64,000 nucleotides of DNA from Omphalotus guepiniiformis. Its lineage: Eukaryota; Basidiomycota; Agaricomycetes; Agaricales; Omphalotaceae. How positions within the stretch are numbered: position 1 is the first letter of the stretch; the number at the start of each line of letters is the position of its first letter. The stretch covers positions 310,001-374,000 of the forward strand of contig JAQOOI010000064.1 in the NCBI GenBank assembly GCA_028554645.1, in the 5' to 3' direction. A program made the position numbers and the translations under genes. This document shows, one piece after another, positions 44,499 through 58,212 of this stretch. The notes beneath the pieces are model-generated. The model saw nothing but the letters and a program-made list of their open reading frames with translations. It was not told the DNA's origin and made no database searches.

Positions 44499-47097
44499 AT
44501 GCCTATGCTGTGAGCATCTTTTACAGTTATCACTCGACGTTCTGTCTGACCATTAGTAGGTCTGAGCCCTCCAAAAAGTACAAACCGTACACCCCGTTAC
44601 ATATCAAGGATCGACAATGGCCCTCAAAAACATTCTCCAAAACACCTATATGGTTATCTACCGATCTGCGAGATGGAAATCAAGCTTTAGTCAATCCTAT
44701 GACAATCGAACAAAAGACAATCTTTTTCCGGGAGCTGGTCAAATGTGGAGTGAAGGAGATTGAAGTTGCATACCCTTCTGCTAGCGACACAGATTTTGCT
44801 TTCGTTCGGGGCTTGATTGAGAACAAGGAAGTTCCGGATGATGTTTGGATTCAAGTTAGTCTTACTTTCTATCGTGTCATGGTGCTAACTCATTGAACTC
44901 ATATGGAGCTAGGTCTTGACTCCTGCGCGGGAAGACCTCATTAGAAGAACTATTGACTCTGTCGCAGGAACGAAGCAAGCAATCTTACACATGTACAATG
45001 CGACTAGCCCCACCTTTCGTAACGTCGTTTTTCGTAACTCAAAGGAGCAGACAATCGATCTCGCAGTCAAGCACACAAAGATTGTGAGGCAGCTAACGGA
45101 GGAATGCACCGCAAAGTATGGAACCAAATTCAGATACGAATACAGCCCGGAGACGTTCACACAAACGGAACCCGAGTTTGCTATTGAGATATGCGAGGCG
45201 GTCAAGCAGGCCTGGGGTAAGGCTGGAACGGGCGAAGACCGAATCATCTTCAACTTGCCATCCACCGTGGAGATTGCTCCTCCGAATCATTACGCCGATC
45301 AGGCGAGTCTTGTCGTGCTTTATATCAAACGATCGGACTTGATGACTCCTTCGAATAGATAGAGAACTTCTGCTCAAAGATCTCTGAGCGTGAAAAGATA
45401 ATCGTCAGTTTACATCCACATAATGATCGAGGTACGTCATTTACGAGTTCCCTCCTTCGCCTTGCTCATACATTCTTGTAGGTACCGGTATTGCATCTGC
45501 TGAGCTGGGTGTCTTGGCTGGTGGAGATCGTGTCGAAGGATGTTTCTTCGGCAACGGCGAACGTACTGGAAACGTCGACCTCGTTAATCTCGCTCTAAAC
45601 TTGTACTCACAAGGTATCGTGCCGAACCTTGATATCAGTGATTTGCAGAGCACTATCGATGTCGTTACGCAATGCAATGACCTTCCCGTTCACCCTCGAC
45701 ATCCATACGCAGGAGAACTAGTGTTCACCGCTTTCTCTGGATCACATCAAGATGCTATTAAAAAAGGCTTTGAGGCACAGAGAGTCAGGCACGAGCAGGC
45801 TGCAGCCAAAGGCGAGCCCCAGATTTGGGACATACCTTACTTGCCTGTCGATCCTGCAGACCTTGGCATGACCTACGAAGCCCTCATCCGGGTCAACTCG
45901 CAATCTGGAAAGGGAGGAATTGCCTACCTGATAAAGCAGCATCTACACCTGGATCTGCCGCGGAAGATGCAGATTGCGTTCTACCAGGTTGTTCAGGAAG
46001 TTTCAGATCGGGAGGCACGGGAAATGACAGTGGAAGATATCACCACTGCTTTCAGGAAGGCATATCACTTTGGTTCAAACTACAAAGGCCGCCTGTCCCT
46101 GCGCAATTTCAAGATCTCTTCAGAGACGGCTGACAGAGCTACTTCGCCAGGTGACTCGGGTGATGAAGCTGACGAGCGCCGTAGGTTTGATGGCACAGTG
46201 TCAGTCGACGGTGTCTATAGGGTCATCCGAGGTGATGGTAATGGCCCCTTATCGGCCCTTTTGGATGCCTTACATACGCATTTGAACATTCACTTTGCCA
46301 TCAGGGAATACTCTGAACATGCAGTCGACGAAGGCGAGCATGCACGTGCTGCTTCCTACGTCGAGCTTGTCCCTGCAAATGACAGAAAATCATCCAAGTC
46401 ATGGTGGGGTGTTGGCATCGACTCTGATATCGCTCGTTCCGGTCTCCGTGCAGTCCTGAGTGCTCTTAACAGCGCTATCGGTGACATCGAGCTTCCTGAA
46501 CTCAAACTCACTGTTGGTTTCAATGCCAAGTCGGGGCAGGCTGACGTGGCGAGCGTCATCGTAAACTCCTTGGGTCTTGAACTTCCCCGGAGATTCCAGG
46601 CCGCGTTCTTTGAAGTCGTACAAAGAAAGGCTAGGGACTCTGGAGGAGATATCTCCATCGAGAACCTGACGGAGCTGTTCAAAGACACTTATGGTTACAA
46701 CAAGGAAGTCAAATCACCAAAGTTGTCGATGAACTCATTCCAATTGGGTAATTTGGGAGGAAGCAAGCGTAAATTGTCCGGAGAATTTGTATTCTTCGGC
46801 GAGCCCAGAACGATCAGTGGAGAGGGCAATGGTCCTCTGTCTTCTTTGCTTACCGCTCTTCATTCGCAAATCGACGGTACTCTAACGATCAGGGATTATT
46901 GGGAGCACTCGATAGGAGAAGGCACTGAAGTAGTTGCTGCCTCATATATCGAACTGATCTACGAGAACGGCGCGAAGAAGTCAAACGCATGGGGTGTGGC
47001 AACTGACACCGATATCACAGCGTCAGGAATAAAAGCAGCTTTGAATGCAGCGAATGGGTTGGAGGTCACGATGAAGAAGGTAGTGAATGGGAAGTAA
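44499..47097 (+). CDS. LEU4: 2-isopropylmalate synthase with tandem regulatory domains
   Basis: Exons 44499-44509, 44560-44854, 44913-45302, 45359-45431 and 45482-47097 give 794 residues. The enzyme condenses acetyl-CoA and 2-ketoisovalerate in the first committed step of leucine synthesis. The TIM-barrel has [15 protein letters not shown] and [16 protein letters not shown] with the metal-binding His and Asn. The linker [14 protein letters not shown] and first regulatory domain ([19 protein letters not shown]) span about residues 391-590. A second linker plus regulatory unit ([15 protein letters not shown] ... [17 protein letters not shown]) spans about 603-785. Yeast Leu4 has 619 residues and one such domain. 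Intron 3 has a GC donor (CAG|GCGAGT). Exon 2 has a TAGTAG tandem acceptor. Confidence 0.95.
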
Positions 47098-47494
47098 CGG
47101 CAATATATGTACAAATCTTTGTAAAACAGTACCATGTACTTCACGTGGTAGCATAACACAGGCAATCCTATACATACTGTCAATTCAGTCGGAGATACTC
47201 TCAAGCAAGGAGGAACGGGGCTTATTGGCGTTATTAACGTTCAATGCAACGAGCGGTGGTACTTCGGGACGATGCCGGTCTTCGGGCCGCGGCCAATGTC
47301 CTCATGGATTAACCGGTGCGGATTCGCCGCTGCATTTTGATTTTTCTCGATGGATTGGGGCGTCTTGATATAAAAACATGGATGCTTCACCCCGTTCTTT
47401 GTTGCTTTGTCGCTTGTGCCTCTGCAGTCAATCAGCTGCTTCCCAACGCGATCTTTCCACCTGCACTGTTTCTCGACTTCTATCAACCTGAAAA
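47098..47494. other. LEU4 3' / aldolase promoter spacer
   Basis: About 400 bp with no further gene or repeat recognised. Confidence 0.45.
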
Positions 47495-49036
47495 ATGCCT
47501 AAACCTTTTACTGGCGGTGTATTCGTCCCTCTTCCATGTTTCTTCACGGACAATGAGGATCTAGGTATGGGCTTGTAGTCGCTGCATCTTTGAAGGAATC
47601 TTATCAGTCAACAGACTTGGAAAGCTTCAAGAAGCACGTCATCTGTGAGTTCTTGTGCTATCCGGAGCATATATGGAAGTTTTAAACCTCTGACCTGGAC
47701 ATTGGTTACCAGACACTGCGAAAGCAGGTATTAAGCCTGTAATAAGTGGTTCAATGGGTGAAGCCGTGCATCTCGTATGTTCCCATGATTCGTTACATCT
47801 TCTGCTCGTAACTCGGCCCATTTCAGAATCACTCGGAACGAGCTGCATTGGTCCGGGCAGCACGCGAGGCACTCGACTCCGCAGGGCTTCACGATACGCC
47901 GATAGTTGCTGGCGCCGGAGCATCAAGCACGCGAGAGACGATAGAGTTGGCCAAGGAGGCAGCGGAGGCGGGTGCCGATCAGGTCATCGTGATCCCTCCT
48001 GGGTATTATGCTGGTGCTATCAAAGAGAATGCCCATGCTGCTGTGAAGAAGTAGTAAGTGGGCTGTTCTATTTTTCGCTGCTGCTGAAGTTGACTCTCAA
48101 TCCGCGCAGTTTCGTAGATGTCGCTGCGGCCTCACCTATACCCGTGTATGCCATTGATTTATCTGACCGTTATTTGGGGGGGTATAGCTCTGACCTATTT
48201 GTATAGACTGTTGTACAACTTTCCTGCTGTAACCGGCGGCATAGATATGGATAGCGATCTCATAGAAGACATCGCCAAGTCTGCACCCAACACTTGTGGC
48301 GTTAAACTGACGTAGGTATCGTTCAAAAGATCTCTTTTTTCTGATAAGCTGCTTAGCCACCTGACACTACACTCTGTTCCTCGACCGCAGATGCGGCGCT
48401 GTCGGAAAGATCACGCGTATTGTTTCGCTTTCAGGAAGCACCAGTTTTGCAGAGACATATCCGAGGAAGGATACATCAGCACCGTATGTCCGCTACCGCT
48501 CTAGTGACCGGGTTTTTCTGATGTCGGATTGGGTAGATTTATAGTTCTAGATGGGTTTATCGACATACTGTACCCATCTGTCGCTGCTGGAGCTGAAGGC
48601 ACTATCACTGGCGTGGCGAATTTTGCTCCCTACGTCTTGAGCGTTTCTTCGTGCCGAGTCTCCTCTCTGAATGATATGTATGGGTAGTACGTTTGCGCGC
48701 GACTTTGGAAGCTATGCAAAGCTGAGCCGTCCCACGCCAACGCGAAAGAAGCCCGAGAGCTTCAAGCTCTGGTTTCCAAGGCTGATTGGGCAGCTGCGAA
48801 AGTTGGCGTGCGTCACAATGTTATGATTCTCGTGTTTTTCCATTAGAATGACAAAACTTCTTTCGCTACAGGTTCCGGGTACGAAATACCTGTTGAACAA
48901 GTTGTTTGGCTATGGTGCACTTCCTCGTGGACCGTTGTTACCCACATCAGTAAGTGTAGGAAGCGCAATGGTCCAGTCAGACCCGATCGTGGAGATTTTG
49001 GAGCTAGAGAAGAAGTTGGCTTCGGAGAAGAGTTAG
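47495..49036 (+). CDS. DHDPS/N-acetylneuraminate lyase family aldolase
   Basis: A gene of about eight short exons. The N-terminus is PKPFTGGVFVPLPCFFTDNEDLD, then the phosphate/carboxylate loop in PVISGSMGEAVHLNHSER. GADQVIVIPPGYYAG and LYNFPAVTGGIDMDSDLI carry the Tyr region. The Schiff-base Lys is in CGVKLTCGAVGK. The TIM-barrel closes with EGTITGVANFAP and a helical C-terminus ending LEKKLASEKS. Such class I aldolases form or split a bond to pyruvate. Fungi make lysine by the aminoadipate route, so this is unlikely to be true dihydrodipicolinate synthase. Fungal relatives include 2-keto-3-deoxy-galactonate and hydroxy-oxoglutarate aldolases. Exact substrate unknown. Confidence 0.85.
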
Positions 49037-49578
49037 TTAGGATGTATTAGTAGTCGTACGACAGAAAAATACATCTGATCTGGTGAACGAATCTTCCGTT
49101 GTTGTGACACTCAGCCTCCGCTCAGCCTATTAGAATCTCGGACAAAGAATGCATTTATCATTAGAAGATACTAATAGACTAGATCTAATTGGTTGGCAGT
49201 AAGCTAGGGTTAGGGTTAGGACAGCGGAGGGACAAAAAAGAAGAGCCCACCCAGCCAGAGTGGCCGATGTGGGACAGGAAAATATTGAGACGGTGCATAA
49301 GCCTGAGCCCATACAAACCGCGGACACCCTCTGTATGGACAAGGTCGCCGTGCTATGAAGGATCTCCACGGCCCACAAACCACGGTACATGAAGGAGTTT
49401 GTGCCATCAAGGTAAGTATGAGTTGTTCAGGTGTCCTTCCGAGTCCTTATATACCACTTACACTGCGCACGGACCATCCACATCACGTGCTCATGAAAGA
49501 ACTGAATTCGCGGCTTGGATTACCCTCAAACACTTTCTACGGCGACTTGGCCAGCGTTGGCTCTACATAGCTTACACC
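49037..49578. other. intergenic with short interstitial telomere-like repeat
   Basis: About 540 bp without a gene. It holds TAGGGTTAGGGTTAGG at about 49205-49220. Confidence 0.5.
49205..49220 (+). repeat. interstitial TTAGGG repeat (about 2.5 units)
   Basis: Two full TTAGGG units plus flanking partial units match the telomere repeat used by most filamentous fungi. The run is too short to be an active telomere seed. Confidence 0.7.
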
Positions 49579-51477
49579 ATGTCTACCATGGAAAAGCTTG
49601 AAGAGTATCTTGAATCTCTCGAGGAGCTCGTTTTTGCCTCTTTGTCTTCTGCTTCTCCTGACAATCTTCGCGAGACCGTCAATCAGCTTTGGCTTGACAT
49701 TACGAGATACGGTCCAGCTATACCGGACATCTCCCAGGTCAGGCTTCCGAGTCTGGGTGATTTTGAGGTGCCTCCACCTCCACCGCCTCCCCCACCAAGG
49801 TCGTGGACGGAGAAATGCTATGATTGGGTCGATAGGAACCCTTGGGAAGCTGGTGGTATCGTTGCTGGAGCTGTGGGCGCAGGTCTCCTTGTAGGCTATG
49901 GAGGAGTGTACATGAGGGCCATGAGGGCAAGGAGACTCAAGGCCGCGTCGACCGAGCGCAGACAGGTTGTGGGTCCGTCCTTTCTCAATGCTATTCAGTG
50001 AGCCTATACTGACATGGGAACCTTGCAGTGGTGCTCGGCGGCGACACACCTCTTGGTCTTCCTCTCATCCTTGACTTGGAGAACAAAGGATACATTGTTG
50101 TTGCCAGTGTTTCTACCCCTGAGGCTGCTGAAGCCTTGGAACAACAGTGCCATGGATACGTTCGAGCATTGGTCCTCGTTCCCAGTACAGTAAGTCATAT
50201 TTACGATCAGATAGCTGAGGACAGACTATCTGACCCTTCTTAATTTCAGCCCGAAGCTGTTCAAGGTTTCTTAAGATCGCTTGCATCTACACTGTCCCGC
50301 AGATTCCCGATCACAGCTGCTGGCGATCCTTATGCGTCCATCACATCACATCCTTACATACAGTCCATCGTTTCTCTACTCACGCTCTCCGCCCCAGCTG
50401 TCCATGCACCCCTCGAGCACCTGTCTCTGCAGGAGACTTACCTACCCTATCTCAATGCTACTCAGGTCACCCCTCTTCAAGTCATCCAATCGCTTCTCCC
50501 ACTGCTGCGCAATGCTCCCGCTCGTGGCAAGAAGACCATTGTGGTTTGCGTTCCTGCAACCGAAGCTCGCATTGGTCTTCCCTTCTCTGCTGTCCAGTCC
50601 ATGAGTACTGCTGGTACCCTTCGTGCCGTCGAAGTTCTGCGGAGAGAAATCAACGTTGCGTCCCTGACAGGCAAATCTGAGAACATGAAGAACATCAAGG
50701 TTGTCGTCGCAGATGTCGGTGCGTTTGATGTGAATGCTACACCTACACCGCAGGACGTCTACAAAGCTATGGAGAAATGGACTGCTTCCGAAAAGACTAC
50801 GTATGGTGCTGCATATGCTGCTATTGCGCATCAGCAAACAGCTCCTGCTTCCAGTTGGAGCTGGAGAACAATGTTCCGTAGACAAGAAGGACAAATCCAA
50901 TATGGTGTTCCAAGGAAACCAACCGATGTTAACGTCTTTGTTGACAACATCGTTGGAGTTGTCAGCAACGGGCAATATGGCCCAACGTTCTTGTCCTTTG
51001 GGCTCGGTCTTGGTAAAATCGTGAACTGGATCAGGGGCGAACGGTTTTCGATCGGTGCAGGTGGTACGTACTTTCTTCACCAACATCCGAGTTATTTCTC
51101 AACTGATTGTATGCAAAGCCCGCACATATCAGATTGCCTCGTTCCTCCCATCTCTCCTTCTCGACACTCTTCTGAATATCCCACACTTCCTCATATCTGT
51201 CCGGAATGCGCTTTTACCTGCGCAGCCTTTTGTCCACCCGCCTCCTTATGTCCCTCCAACGACTGCGACTGCAGGGCCTGCTGTACCCCCTGTCGCTGGC
51301 GTTGCTCGTCGTGAACATCACACGGAGAGCGGCGAAGACGAAAGCGGTGCGAGCAGCAACAACGAGTTATCTGAGACAGGGTCAGAGGCAGATGTAGAGA
51401 GCAATGAGGGTGATCATGAAGGGCCTGGCGTGGAAAGTAGTTGGATCAATTTGAAGAAGGCGCAAGGTTCTGCTTAG
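49579..51477 (+). CDS. DUF1776-like fungal protein (SDR-type fold, mitochondrial-type)
   Basis: Four main exons. The first encodes an N-terminal helix-rich part (MEKLEEYLESLEELVFASL), a nine-Pro run after FEV, and a hydrophobic Gly-rich segment (GGIVAGAVGAGLLVGYGG), probably a membrane anchor, at about residues 92-110. It ends at QVVV; a donor inside GTGG|GTCC joins in phase to VLGGDTPLGLPLILDL, a Rossmann-like opening. Later exons include TIVVCVPATEARIGLPFSAVQSMSTAG, which resembles the SDR active-site region without the usual YxxxK. The C-terminus is acidic and Ser-rich. The layout matches the fungal DUF1776 family, one member of which was found in mitochondria. Enzyme activity is doubtful. 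Confidence 0.75.
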
Positions 51478-52238
51478 ACCTTGAATCCTTTCTTCTTTTA
51501 GAAACACGAATAGGAAGTGAGCGCTCGATGACTCTTGTCAGTACCGAGGCAAGCAAGGTACTGATAATGATAACCTGAAACCCTTCGAAAACAAACTCTA
51601 CTCAAGCACCATAGTCTTTCCCCCACTCTCATCCCAAGGAATATGGAACGAATCGGAGATTCAGGAATATAATTGTATAGTGTATATACACCGAGATCTT
51701 TATATCTGTGTGTTGCTACTTCAGTAGTGTACTAGTAGGGGTGTAGGAGTGTACGATCAATATATTGTACTTGGGTTTGAAGTTTGAAGTTGAGTACACC
51801 TGAATACAGTTTACCTTCTCTGGAGATCACCGGAGCCAGCTTCGTTTGGGATACTGCATTTAGCCCAGACTCTAGGCTTGCCTTCTAACGTTCAACATCC
51901 AACCTCAGAGTCGCATTTTATCGCCGCTCATCGATTATCTCTGCATCCAAAGGACACCGAGGTACTGTATGTACTAAATCCATGGGCGCCATGCTGACAG
52001 GTTGTAGCTGACAAAAGAGTATCGCGGTGCTGACACGCCTTAACAGAGACCCAGGCGGGGGCACTGTTCGCTCAGAGAACTTTCTACCGACTTCGAATAC
52101 ATTCTGACTGAAGTCTGACTCGTCCCCGAGACTTGATTATTAACTTTGCCACCGGACTTTCATCTGCGCACTTACCTTCCAGCGTTCCTTCCACCTTTCT
52201 TGTGTGCGCTCGCTCTTGAATTCAATTTGGTGTAACAC
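51478..52238. other. intergenic, 760 bp
   Basis: No supportable gene. Short GTACTATA-like AT-rich stretches lie around 51680-51790, with no RNA or repeat recognised. Confidence 0.45.
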
Positions 52239-54105
52239 ATGGCTGATGGAAGAGGTCTTCCTTTACTGAGCGGCCCACCGCCACAGAATGAGAATGGACG
52301 CGCTGAAACTGCGTGCAGGAAGTGTAACAAGGAGTTCAATATCATATTCACTAGGTCACGCAGGTGTAATCATTGTGGTGAGCTACCCTGATCAGTGAGC
52401 GATCTTGCGGCGGCCACTGAAACGTTCGTTCGTTCTTAGGATATGCGTATTGCCACAATTGTACCGACTATCAAGCTCTCATGCCTCGTACTGAGGCGGA
52501 TTCATCTGGGTCAGGATACGACGCGATGAACGTATGCGCGTTCTGTATCGAGTTTCTTCAGAGTGCGTTTTATGTCTTACTTGGTTCAGAATGAACATTG
52601 AGCAATTCAGGATAGTCACTGCTGCAGGGAAAGGACATCTCAGAAGTCTCCCACTTGCAAAGCTGAAGAAATATGCTTCGTCGTATTCTATCAAGATAGA
52701 TCATGCTCTCGAAAAGGACGATGTCATTGAAGCCCTTATAGCAGCCAGGGTGCGTAATTGGGTGTAATTGACACGAATGGCGTCTCTGACGTTGAGCGTT
52801 TCGCAGAACCCGAACGGATGCCTGCCATTGCGCAACGAGGTGGGTACTATTATGTGGCGCCGTGTCGTGTGATTTGTTCTGACGTTGGAGAGGATGTAGA
52901 ACTATTACAGGGCACACTCTGTACCAGACCGAACAAGCGGCTCACGTCCTCGTGGCCTATTTTCACGAGGTCCTGCTGCTGGGTCAACGCCAGCTCCTCC
53001 TCCTCGTCCTCCACCCCCGCGGCAATCTACTCGACCAGAATTTGCGAGGCCAGACCTAGCACCAGATAACCCCCCTCCACTCAATACCAATTCACGACCA
53101 CAACCTACTCGGACGCAGCCAAGCGCCCCTCGACCAGCTCCGAGGCCACAGTCTCAACCATATCATCAACAAAACCCGTCATACCAACAATATAATTCCG
53201 CTCCTAATTTCCATCACCCGTATAATATGCATCATGCTGACAATGGTCATCGTGCGAATCCACCTCCACCTCCTCGTACTCCACGCCCTCAGGGTGCTCC
53301 CTCTACCGGTCCTTATCAACGCCAAGCTCCATCGAGATCTTCACACAACTTGAACACGCCTCCTCCTTGGACCCCACCACGTCCTCGCGCAGCCTCTGCT
53401 GCTCCTCCACCAGCGCCTACTCCACCTCCTACGCTCGAAGAGCTGCTCCAGTTGGCTCCAGAGAACATCTCTTCCATGTCCATTGGCATGCTTAAAGCGA
53501 TCTTGTTTACCAACCACGTTAACGCCGGCATGATATTAGAGAAGGGGGAGCTGGTACAGAAGGTTAATGTTTTGATCGAGGATGAGAAGAGGGAGAGGGA
53601 GAGACTTAGGATTGCTGAGGAGAGGGAGGATCAGGAGAGGATTAGGAGGCAGAGGGAGATGATGGAGGAGAGAGAAAGAGCTTCGAGAGAAAGGGAGGAG
53701 GCAAGGAGGAGGGAGGAAGAGGCGGAAAGGATGTCAACTGAAACACCTCCGCCTACGCCGCCGGATAGCGAGGAGTCGGCACCGTCAGAAGGCGCTACGG
53801 AGGCACGCTCGACTTCAACACCTCCGCCGATGTCTACACCCCATCCATCAACTAGTTACTCTGATCGCTCGGGTCTGTGTGTAGTGTGCCAGGATGAGGA
53901 AGCTAATATTGCTATTGTCGACTGCGGGTAAGGGACCTTCTGTTTCGATATCAACCTCTTACTTACTTGCTCACGCGTGTTCTATAGTCACCTCGCGATG
54001 TGTCGGACATGCTGCGACGCCATCATGCATAGCACACGCGAGTGCCCTCTATGTCGAACTAGGATCGTTACGGAGGCGAGGCTGTTGCGGATTTTCAAGG
54101 CATAA
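52239..54105 (+). CDS. FYVE-like / SAP-like / RING E3 ubiquitin ligase (RNF34/RFFL-like layout)
   Basis: A multi-exon gene. The N-terminal zinc module has C-x2-C (CRKCNKEF), RSRRCNHCGYAYCHNC and a final CAFC pair. It is FYVE-like but lacks the classic R(R/K)HHCR lipid patch. A SAP-like helix pair follows (PLAKLKKYASSYSIKIDH...DDVIEALI), then a long Pro/Gln/Asn-rich linker, a second SAP-like segment (ENISSMSIGMLKAILFTNHV) and a charged coiled coil (ERERLRIAEEREDQERIRRQ). The last exons encode a C3HC4 RING (LCVVCQDEEANIAIVDCGHL...CPLCRTRIV). This order is that of animal CARP proteins RNF34 and RFFL, endosomal E3 ligases. The exons around 52750-53000 are uncertain. Confidence 0.8.
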
Positions 54106-54331
54106 TTCGCCTGTATGGTTGTGCAAGTCTTCTTGTGAATGTGTAGTTATGAGGGTGAAGTATTTCATTCATTTGATTTACCGTAAACTTGTAGTAGTAC
54201 TAGTAGTTGTGTTCTGAGCTTTTCTAACATTATTGCAGCAGCAGGCGGAAAGTGCCTTGTTGGCCACTATCATAGTAAGCAAACGACTGGGAGAGCCCCA
54301 AGTTTGTGCCCGAGATGCAAACAGAGGTATT

Positions 54332-55533
54332 TTATGAGTGCTCGATCTTCTCCTTTGCCTCATTGAACGTTCTAACTAACAAGTCATGAAACTCCTTAGG
54401 TCTCTGGGTATAGATACCGTGTCCTGTTTCGCGCCACTGCACAAACTGTGCTTCTGGCATGGCTTCCTTCAGCCGCCAGGAGTTCCTCACATCAACCAGA
54501 TCATCTTCATCCCCACAGACGATAACAACTTTGGGTATAGTACTTGAAATAAGTCTCAGACGTGCCGGAGACACATGGTGTGTTAAGCCAGCGAGAAGCT
54601 GAGAGGCATGCCCGATGAGACGTTGCTTTCTGGTGAGTGTAGTACGACGGATGTAGTTCTGAAATGATGGTGAGGTGAGTTAGGATTTGGATAGTGGGTA
54701 TCCTGTACCTCAGTCTGGACCTGTCGATTCGTTCGTCCTGCAGGGTCTGTTTCATCCTTTTTGTCTATCCATGAGGCGGGAAAGACTGTGCCCATGACAA
54801 TTGCTACTTTCTTTGCGGGGTCAGGTGTAAGAAATAGGCTGTCAGTAAACGTCAGTTAATGTTGGTTGTCGGTATCTTGTGATAGACTCTAACCGTAAGA
54901 GGGATACGAGGCCCTTCCACTACGTACTGAGGTTTAGCAGTTACACATTCGAGTGAAATTTAGAGGCTCACTGGTGGCAAATTGTTCCAGATCGGTCGAC
55001 CACCAGGCGTTGTAACAGCCAGAACAAGAGATGCTATACGGTCAGGAATGCGAAAAGCAACCTCTTATATGCGCGTATTGAGTTGGCTCAATTTATCGGT
55101 ATTGACTGATACATACCTTGGGCAATCATACCACCCAGACTTACACCGACAAGATTGACAACATGTCTTCCTGTCCAGCCTAAATAATTGAGAAGGACAA
55201 CAATGTCTTCGGCCATCGTAGAAGTCCTACAGACGAAACCTTTACATTCTGGAGTATAACAACGATGGGCACGACCTACGTATACCTTCCAGTCGGATAG
55301 CCCGAGTTACCCACACCCCGGTTATCAAATACAACGACAGAGTACATTTGTTCCTTTGCAAGCAGGTCTTCAACTTGAAAGTTCCACGCAAAAGAGCTAG
55401 TATTTAAACCATTAACGAAGAGAACATGAATTGGGCCATTTCCATGTTGCTCAAAGTAGATAGAATGACTGTCTAACGGACATAGACCTTTTCTAGTACA
55501 TGTTGCAGGATTAAAGATGGTAGGAAGCGACAT
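54332..55533 (-). CDS. alpha/beta hydrolase
   Basis: A multi-exon gene on the minus strand. It starts MSLPTIFNPATCTRKGL. The core has the oxyanion strand HVLFVNGLNTSSFAW, VVFDNRGVGNSGYPTG, and the nucleophile elbow GVSLGGMIAQ with the catalytic Ser. EVAFRIPDRIASLVLAVTTPGG and a lid follow. The acid Asp lies in VIVCGDEDDLVDV and the catalytic His in WRETGHGIYTQRP. Small-molecule ester or C-C hydrolysis is likely; the substrate is not readable. It is divergent from ATP2, with 141 bp between start codons. No signal peptide is visible. Confidence 0.85.
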
Positions 55534-55674
55534 GAGTCCGCTGTGAATGGGCCCGAGCGCAATAACAATGATGCTTACGCAAGCGGGAAAACCCGGAATT
55601 GTGTGAACTTTAATTTGCTGAGGTCGGGAATAAGAAGTGCGGCTGTTCTCAGTAAAATACCTTCAACCACCATC
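55534..55674. promoter_or_regulatory. 141-bp divergent promoter, hydrolase / ATP2
   Basis: The shared spacer of a weakly and a strongly expressed gene (judged from codon bias). No clear motif was recognised. Confidence 0.4.
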
Positions 55675-57639
<1,965 letters not shown>

Positions 57640-57901
57640 ATGGTATATGGTAGATGGTAGATGGTTAGAAAAAAAGGGCATGGGACCACTCCACTCACTG
57701 CTGTTGTCGCGCTGTTGGCTTGATGCTTGTTTTTTTATTCCCTCGTCATCATTAATTCAAACTCTTCCTCGATACTTTGAATGAAAGAAAAGGATAGCGG
57801 GTAGGCTATGTGCATTGCAGTTCATGCTAGTATCAGCCCGACTATCGCAAACGGGGGCAGCATTTCTTACACTTTGAACAATCTAGACAAGAATAGCTGT
57901 T
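57640..57901. other. ATP2 3' region
   Basis: About 260 bp with the ATP2 terminator region (a TTTTTTTATT stretch near 57730) and no gene. Confidence 0.4.
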
Positions 57902-58170
57902 TCAGCCGCGAGTACTTATGCCTGAAAGGTACCGACGGCAGCTAACAAAAACGAGAATGAATTTGAACAACTGCTCATTCTTCTCTCCAGTATAGATATA
58001 CCATTGTCTATCCCAAGGTCCTTGAGATAAGAATCCGTATCCTTAGCCTCCTTCTCCAACTTGGACAGGTCACCCTTCGCACTCTCACCCCCTTCCTTCC
58101 CCAACTCAGGTCTCTCCTGCCACTCCTCTGTCACTGCTTCCGTTCGTTCGTCTTCTTAGACGTCGCAGGC
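57902..58170 (-). CDS. small charged hypothetical protein, 5' end unresolved
   Basis: A minus-strand frame encodes a Glu/Lys-rich segment (TEEWQERPELGKEGGESAKG, LSKLEKEAKDTDSYLKDLG). A donor GTATAT after GACAATG and an acceptor TTTCAG near 57925 would splice to a short end GISTRG-stop at 57902, which looks natural. Upstream, a Lys-rich stretch (ATSKKTNERKQ) sits in another frame, and an ATG near 58213 (SGKLQ) is separated by stops. Either an intron or a frameshift that I could not resolve lies there. I do not recognise the family. The sequence predicts a helical, soluble protein. Confidence 0.4.
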
Positions 58171-58212
58171 GCAGTAGAGTCAAATCGAATCGAATTTCTG
58201 CAACTTGCCCGA

